64,000 nucleotides of DNA from Patiria miniata. Lineage: Eukaryota > Echinodermata > Asteroidea > Valvatida > Asterinidae. The notes beneath the pieces are model-generated. The model searched no databases and was not told the origin of the DNA. It worked only from the letters and a program-made list of their open reading frames with translations. The position numbers were made by a program, and so were the translations under genes. The DNA lies in the NCBI RefSeq assembly GCF_015706575.1, contig NW_024037052.1, positions 1,178,001-1,242,000 of the forward strand, read 5' to 3'. The stretch's first letter is position 1. Every line of letters starts with the position of its first letter. Of the stretch, positions 57,395 through 64,000 are shown piece by piece.

Positions 57395-60088
57395 GTTGCA
57401 ATAAAGTAGTCCAAGTTATTCTTTTGCTAACTGCGAAAACTGTAAACTAATGAATGTACACATGTTTTTGTGAGAATAGATTTGGTTTATTGTAACAATG
57501 TATGGTTATATTTTGTACAAATTATCCTACTTCCCATGCATGGATGCTGTGATTATGTTCAGTAATTTAGTTGTTTTAAGTCTATTTTCTTCGGTCAAGA
57601 TAGAGGTTCTGAGTACAAACAATGTGCTTTTTAAAAATGAACGAGTGATTGTTTGAATTATTGTCTGGTACAGTTTATGTTGCACATTGTGACTTGCTTT
57701 TCACAGAGTGCATGTACATGTAATATATGAATTCTGTAACGTATGTACTACTAGTATGTTATGTCCAGTGGCCCTAAGAGTGAAATAACATTATGTGAGA
57801 CTTGCACTTGTGCGTTTAATATCTCCATTATTTAAGTTGTCATTGAGACTCAACTAGAAAAGACTCGAGTTGAAATCGTAATCTTTTCAATGAGGGAATA
57901 AATGTGTGTGCTTGTTGGTCGATATTAAACACTGTTCAACACCGGCTTGGAGTCTGGATGATGATACTGACCGGAGCCAAAGGCAAGGGTCGTTATCAGC
58001 ATCCAGACTCAACCGGTCTTAAACAAAGTGTAGAATACCGGCCAAGCACATATTTATTTCCATTCATAAATACCTCTTCGGTCAAAAAATCTAAACTTTT
58101 GGTCCAAAAGTCAAAGGAAGTTAAAACTTATAGATTTCTTACAATTTTGTTCAACAATTTTACTACACTTTTTTTCTCGAAACGCCCATCTAGCTATTTC
58201 ATGTTATGTCCCTTTACATGGGTCAACTGTCGTAGGTCAACCAGCCCTAGTGTCAACATATCTAAACTCAACTTTGATTGGCTGGCCCGTGGGGTCGCAT
58301 ACAATTTGCATGTTCGGATATATCAGACATTCGTAGTGAGGCTCTGTAAACATGATCGTTTGATCCTCGGACTACCCAGGAGGCTAGTTTTACCACTCAA
58401 CTTGAAGCAGCTGATATTTGTATAATTACGAGCTCAATGGTAGTTGCCCCAGTCTAGTCTTGGGAAGGTCTATGTACATTGTTTCAAGTTGAAGCTCATG
58501 AGATTGATCAGTTGACATTCATGACATTGAATTGTATAGATTAGGGATAGGCAATGTGGCAATATTTATGAGGTTGGTACCTAGACAGGCTTGTAGGGGC
58601 ATCAAGGTCTGCATATGCAAACCGCCCCCCCCCCCCACACACACACAAAGAAATAAAATCCACATTTTTGCTGAATATTTTTGTGAAGTAATTTGGCTCA
58701 TCTATTACTTTCACCACTGCCTTTAAAAGATTACCTGCAACCATGATGCTTCAACTGAATAAAAATGACATAATAGTGCCATCCAGAGACTAATGTAATC
58801 AAGCCCCCCCCCCCTTCCTTGAGTTTGTCAAACTGCAAGTCTTACCCAATTATATGTTGGTCTGGTGTCTTTACCCCCCCCCCCCCTCGTGCATACATGC
58901 CTGGTATTGGCTCAACTGTGGCTTCTATTAGTGATTTCTTGATTGGTCAAAACATTCAACACGGTGGCACTGTGTGTAACAAACTAACAGACATGTATGT
59001 TGTACATATGTGCTTATCTTCAACCAAATTTGAATTCTTATACTGATAGGTTGATACATGAAACAGGCATGCAACTCAAAATTTACAAGAAAAGGAGGAA
59101 ATTCCAAACAACACAAGCCTTTGTACAGTATTTTTCAAAAATTGTAATGGCATTCATGAGAAGAAAAGAAAGAAGGAAATCAGCAGATCCAAGGAAAAAT
59201 TGCATGCCTGATGGCAACAACAGTGTTATTATCCCATAATGGGCCACACTGCACCACACAACGCAAGACGCTTGCTGCACGTACGTATGTGGTAGATGAA
59301 AGCTGAAACGTGACGACAGCGTGCACGTAACTGTGCATGAAGTGTGCTGGAAGATGAATTGTTAAACCCACTCACACTCATGGAACACACAAAATAAAGC
59401 GCTTGAATGCCAATCACAAATTTGTTCTGAAAGCTTGCATAGATCCTTTTAATATTCTACATTTAATTCCAAAATCCTTCACCATAAAAATAAAGTCCTT
59501 AAAATAGCCAACTTATTTTAAAAAGTATTTCACTGCAAAAATTCCAAAAGATATTAACAGTTGCATAAAATAATCTCTCTGTTCAATCCTTACTGCCAAG
59601 CATATCAATAGGGCTCACTCAATGACGGTCATCTCTTGATTGCTTATTTTACGCAATCAAGCACGCATTGCGCAGTGTTAAAAATGTTCCAAACACACGC
59701 GCTTCTTGCTTGAAATGTGTTTGAAATACGACACAGCCGATGTGCGTTATTCAGTTGATGCTCAAAATGTTGATGCATGTGGCTGGTCTGTAGGAAATGA
59801 CGTCATTTGAATGAGACCTATTGATATTGGACACCAATATAAGATTGTATGGTAGAATACATGTGACTTCATTGCATACACTACTTTGTACATCTCTCCT
59901 ACATTAGAACAACATGCAGGACATGACCCCAATACATGTACTTTTTGTGCATAGTTAATTGGAATAACAAGCTTGACACAAATGTTTGGAACAACAAATG
60001 GGTATTGAAGGACAACTTGCAAACTAGATGGTGAGAAGAGGGCACTATTTACCATTCTGAAATGAACAGGACTGTTCATGTAGTCATC
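57395..60088. other. Convergent intergenic region, right copy
   Basis: Counterpart of 5,374-8,076; no supported gene. Poly-C/CA tracts lie at about 58,625-58,645, 58,804 and 58,875. Confidence 0.6.
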
Positions 60089-60671
60089 GAGGACAAAACG
60101 TGGACATCTGCGTTTCTGCTGTCAGAATAGCAGATTGAGTATTTTTTGAATGGTTCATTTTGTTCTGCTTTCCCGCCTTTGTGCTACCATAAATGCAGAA
60201 TTTACTGTTTAATAAAATCCACTGTAGTGCTTTTATGCTACCTGAAATGCAGATTTTGCTTTTCCTCCCTTGCTGGAGGGAGAAAAAGTGGACATCTGCT
60301 TTTCTCTTGTTCAAAAATCAGATCAAACCGTTTCTGACGTTTCCATTTCCTGCTTTTGTGCTACCCAAAATGTATATTTTTGTTTTTTGCTTTTCTCATT
60401 TCTTAGAACCAGAAAAGCAAAACGAACCTTTGGTAACTACCATTTGTATTCTGCTTTTGGTTAAAAGGAAAATGAAACGGTGCTTCTGAGAAAAATAAGC
60501 ACCGTTTCATTTTTCTTTGAGTGTAGGTTAACAGGGTTTTTTAGGCGTTCCCCCTTAAAGAGCTTCCACATCACAAAGTTACAAAATGAAAAATGTATTG
60601 TCGGAAAATGGCCATACTTCTGTTATCTGCTCTTCTGACAGCAGAAAAGCGATGTCCACTTTGTGTCCTCC
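60089..60671. mobile_element. Inverted-repeat element (~583 bp), complete in the right copy
   Basis: The left arm 60,089-60,134 and right arm 60,625-60,670 are near-perfect inverted complements (GAGGACA.AACGTGGACATC, TTCTGCTGTCAGAA.AGCAGA). The interior has GTGCTACC..AAATG repeats and an internal hairpin. No clear target duplication and no coding sequence. The left copy keeps only its first ~190 bp. Confidence 0.8.
60469..60513. repeat. Perfect 17-bp stem-loop inside the inverted-repeat element
   Basis: The arm AAAATGAAACGGTGCTT (60,469-60,485) and its exact reverse complement (60,497-60,513) enclose an 11-nt loop. It is followed by a T-run, so it could mimic a terminator-like hairpin, but in this animal context it is most likely a structural part of the element. 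Confidence 0.85.
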
Positions 60672-61621
60672 TTGGGCCTTACCATAGTGTACCCAAAGTA
60701 TCGCATTTGAGAAGTCTTTGCTGTGCGCAGTAAACCCATATGTGAGCTGCACAAGCATTACTTCAATAACATCTGAACATACTGGCATGCAATTTCAGTA
60801 GTTATTGCCTCCATTTTAAACAGATTCAATTTCAAAACATTGACTATTTTGGCAGTATACATTGCCCCCACAATATAATGGAGCCTTTTCATGTCAAGGT
60901 TCCTGTGAGATAACAAATACAACAAACTCTCTCCAGTTTTAAGTAACCAAAGTAACTGTACATGTGGGCATTGTTATGTTAGTACTGTTACTATTCTACG
61001 CAGAACAACCGGCCATTCGTACTAAAGTGACAAAGTGACATCAGTTCTCACGTAGCACATGAACAAAAAGGAGCCTTTTTCTCTAAATGTTTGAAATCGT
61101 TCACAAGAACAGCGAATACAGCAGCTGAACTATCAGCATGCTAGCATCGGTGGATTTATAGGATCTCCTCCAACTGTTTCTAATCTTAAGTTGTCAGACA
61201 AGTCAATTATTAATAACATCAGACATACATGCACTGTTCTTGTGAATATCAGATTTTTGACCCAGGGTGGCAAAAAGGTTCACTTTTTCTATTCACTTGG
61301 CACAATAAAATGTTTATGCATAGGCCTTAGTGGGAAAGACAATAGCAACGAAGTCCTATGTCCAATTTGATTGAAAGTTTGATAAGGTTTCCCTGTATTC
61401 TCAAGATGTACAGTATCCACTCAGCTATAACTTCAACAGGTAAGTTGTTATGGATATAACTTAAGATTTGGAGCAATTTTGTTTTTGCTTCAAAAAAAAA
61501 AACCCAAAAGGCACAAATATCACAAGATCCTATGCATCTTCAAACAGAGAATGAGGCTTCCCAAAGTTATAAGTCATTTGATCAAATGTGGAGACACAGT
61601 GAGGGGTGATTATGTGTATTA
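60672..61621 (-). other. Probable Ccdc77 3' UTR / downstream flank (right copy only)
   Basis: Non-coding sequence downstream of the Ccdc77 stop codon; absent from the left copy. No element was recognised apart from an A-run at about 61,492. Confidence 0.4.
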
Positions 61622-61768
61622 CTAGAGATTCCTGAGGTCTGTTTCCACGCCATAGATCAGAGCCTTGAGTTGATGTAGCTCACTCTGCATCTTCTTTGAT
61701 CTCTTAGCTGTCTGATGAATATTATGCAGCATGAACATATCACCATCTTCCCCAACACCCACTGTCAC
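61622..61768 (-). CDS. ccdc77: Ccdc77 terminal coding exon (right copy only)
   Basis: 147 nt: acceptor CTGAACAG, then 48 codons and TAG. It encodes VTVGVGEDGDMFMLHNIHQT, AKRSKKMQSELHQLKALIYG, VETDLRNL. Vertebrate CCDC77 ends with the matching pattern R.AHKIQGELKNLKSKVFGLE.EL. The incoming phase 0 fits the preceding exon (62,741-62,893), whose donor is phase 0. This exon is deleted from the left copy together with its flanks, so only the right copy has a normal 3' end. Confidence 0.88.
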   Translation of the reverse strand: MTVGVGEDGDMFMLHNIHQTAKRSKKMQSELHQLKALIYGVETDLRNL

Positions 61769-61826
61769 CTGTTCAGCATGGCAACAAAACAAGAAGGGTT
61801 TACATTACAAAGCACTGACAATGATC

Positions 61827-62029
61827 CAGGGCTAGGGATGTAGTTGATTCCATTCACAAGTCCACCACAAGTCCAGACACAAGTAATTCGTGAGTCCATC
61901 ACAAGTCCAGGCACAAGATACACTGGATGCCTTTGTCAAAGCTCATTTGAATAGCTTGTGAGTTAAATTGGTGTTGGAGGACTTGTGGTGGACTTGCAGG
62001 GACTAGTGATGGACTCGACTACATCCCTG
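61827..62029. mobile_element. hAT-like MITE (203 bp), right copy
   Basis: Same element and flanking CAATGAT(C/G) duplication as 8,326-8,528. It lies in the last Ccdc77 intron. Confidence 0.75.
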
Positions 62030-62740
62030 CAATGATGTCCTTGCAATCTTGATTTCAGTGACAACATCATTATGGACTAAGATGACATAACATCTCACTA
62101 ACAGAATCTGCTTCTTGATTTAGTCAAGAGCACGTTTCATGGAATGCACCATTTTACTTTATATAATCGACATACAGATCGTTGTCATTTGATTGGTGGA
62201 ACTCACATCATGTGGCATTCGTTATTGCTCCCATTCACGCCGGGGCTCAAAAAGTCCCATTCGCCTATGGGGAATGGGAAATACTATTGAACAGTTAGGA
62301 TCATTCTTGTTCCATGACGCAGTTGTATGCAAATGCATGCTGGTGTGCGCGTTTAGCATTGCACGTAGCCAGCGTTGGGTTCAAACATTTTCGTGAAGGG
62401 GTGGTTTGGAAGAGAAAAATACATTTTCAACCAATTTTATATTGAAATAAAAGTTCAAATATCAAATGACAAGGATCTATGTGTCAGTTATATAAAACAA
62501 ATATAAAAGTTCGACATGTTTTTGTACATGGTGGAAGTGTGGCCTTTATTTATGGAGGTAGTCCAGTAAAATGGCCACATATGGGGCTAAGCATGACCCA
62601 GCCTTTGGGGTACTTGTTCGCAGTGTCCGCACCACGATCTGCATGAACTGCACTATAGCTGACCAACATAGGAAAGTAGAAAACAGCAACGGACAAATGC
62701 AAACTAACAACATGACTGACATGAACAGACAATACTCCAC

Positions 62741-62893
62741 CTTGTAGAGTTGCTTCTCAACATCCTTGAGTTGGTTTCTCAAGATTTGGGTATCATTCTT
62801 GAAACCTTCTATCTCCAGATTCCGTCGCTTCTCCATGGCCTCATACCGCTGGTTCATCAGGTGTAAACGCTTAGCAAGCTTTTCCGTCTTATC
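62741..62893 (-). CDS. ccdc77: Ccdc77 penultimate coding exon (right copy)
   Basis: 153 nt with the same splice sites and phase 0/0 as 9,239-9,391. It reads FKNDTQILRNQLKD where the left copy has FKNDTRILRNQLKD. It splices in phase to the terminal exon at 61,622-61,768. Upstream exons of this copy lie beyond the window end. Confidence 0.9.
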
Positions 62894-63308
62894 CTGTGGA
62901 TAAATAACCACAAGAATGAATGGTACTAGAAACAGGTTTCGGCAATAGATCAGAAATGGCTTAAACTTTGCATGAGCAGTTGGTACTGTTTGAATATCAG
63001 AGTTTATTTTGTTCACTTTTCGATAGCAATCAGAACAATCCACTGAAGGGAATTTGAAGTCGGAATTCTATTTTTGATACATTTTGGTACCAACAAAATA
63101 GGATTACATAATAATCCTGTTTTAATCCTAAAATGTGATAAATAGTGATATGAAAGTATTCTACCAATACACACACACAAATATGTACTCATGCATTCAG
63201 TTTCTGTCATGAGAAAGTATAGGTCATGAAAAACTGACTGGACCTTTTTTTTTACGTTTTGCGTAATTTGTTTCGCTTCAGTGACTTCTAATATTTCAGC
63301 CTTCGAAA

Positions 63309-63522
63309 ATGTCCTTCCGTTACCGAAAAAATACATATTTTTAATTTATTTTCAAAACTTGCAGTATGAATGCAATGAAAGTTATTGTGCAAAGCAAGTT
63401 TAGGTAGGCCTTCAATATGACATTATAACTGACACTGCTGTACGTATCGTTTTTTAATTACAATTAATTAAATCCCGTCCTTCCGTTACCAAATTGGTAA
63501 CGGAAGGACGGTAACGGAAGGA
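63309..63522. repeat. GTCCTTCCGTTACC motifs, right copy (partial cluster)
   Basis: Counterparts of the first four motifs at 9,810-10,022, including the perfect inverted pair around AAATT. The remaining motifs would lie beyond the window end. Confidence 0.8.
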
Positions 63523-64000
63523 CAAATGTTATTTTTATCAAATGTAACGACATTTGTGCTCATGTTTGAAAAATGAAAATCACTGCAACTACATGCATGT
63601 ATAATGCGCATTGAAAGGACATTCATGTGACCCACCTTCACAAAGCTGGTATGAGCAGGGCAAGGTGTTCATTACAAAGGATGGCACAGGCATATGTATA
63701 ACATGTACATGTACAATGTACATGTATGACAATGTACCGGTACTCATACATGTATGGAGTTGTTGCAGAAAATCAAATCATTAAGTTGCTGCTATCACCA
63801 TTCATGGACAATAGAGAAAGATACAATTTCTGTGAAGCCATTCCAGAAGCAAATTAAGTAAAAAATGAGATGGCAGAAAGTACCAGTGCTATTGGGCACT
63901 TTCATACAATTTACATGTGTAAGACATGTGAGGTGCAATTTTTGACAAATTAAGTTAACAACTTCAGGCTGGATGTTTATAAGATAATTATTGTTAATAC

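Larger units (their letters stand above)
49573..64000. repeat. Second copy of 2,120-10,499 (haplotype duplicate or segmental duplication)
   Basis: Aligns end to end with 2,120-10,499, and the homology is still running when the window ends. By eye there are only occasional substitutions and homopolymer changes. Two large differences exist: 52,837-57,394 is extra here, and 60,281-61,789 is missing from the left copy. Confidence 0.97.

Noticed and set aside
60469-60513. Hairpin plus T-run as a transcription terminator
   Set aside because: Intrinsic terminators are a bacterial feature; here the hairpin is internal to an inverted-repeat element in animal DNA.

Overview
The window looks like nuclear DNA of an invertebrate deuterostome. 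The best guess is a lancelet (Branchiostoma) or a similar marine animal, at low confidence. The grounds are short spliced exons with metazoan GT/AG sites, a clear orthologue of vertebrate CCDC77, many small TIR/MITE elements with 8-bp target duplications, tRNA-derived SINEs, poly-C/poly-G tracts and abundant ACATGTACATGT words. Nothing is bacterial or organellar, and almost all long open frames are non-coding.

Two genes can be read. (1) Ccdc77, a coiled-coil protein, lies on the minus strand. Its exons run from 36,962 leftwards: 36,802-36,962, 31,186-31,307, a pair of exons inside a five-fold tandem array (13,224-30,450), 12,784-13,003 and 9,239-9,391. The final coding exon is missing from this left copy but present in a second copy on the right (61,622-61,768), which also repeats the penultimate exon (62,741-62,893). 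The 5' exons were not found and may lie in the 500-N gap. (2) An unidentified plus-strand gene ends in a Q/P-rich last exon (2,806-2,988, repeated at 50,259-50,441). It is preceded by an array of ~760-bp units (1-2,119 and 38,753-49,572, at least 16 units). Each unit carries three exon-like segments of 58, 58 and 29 nt. The two genes converge tail to tail.

Large-scale layout: 1-2,119, array; 2,120-10,499, plus-gene 3' end and Ccdc77 3' part, left copy; 10,500-13,223, Ccdc77 intron and exon; 13,224-30,450, five tandem 2.7-4.0 kb units each with two Ccdc77 exons; 30,451-38,252, upstream Ccdc77 exons, repeats and MITEs; 38,253-38,752, exactly 500 N; 38,753-49,572, array again; 49,573-64,000, second copy of 2,120-10,499. 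The two copies are nearly identical apart from a 4.56-kb insertion of two head-to-tail tyrosine-recombinase elements in the right copy and a 1.5-kb deletion, with filler DNA, in the left. They may be two haplotypes placed in tandem by the assembler or a true segmental duplication; the sequence alone does not decide.

The most interesting signals are the two exon arrays. In the 760-bp array the two 58-nt segments have the same length and phase (0 to 1), and both are completed by the 29-nt segment (1 to 0), which is the arithmetic of mutually exclusive exons. In Ccdc77 five copies of an exon pair are arrayed, but the phases allow only one pair per transcript. All exon calls were made by eye from splice sites, phase and remembered homology; no transcript or database search was available.
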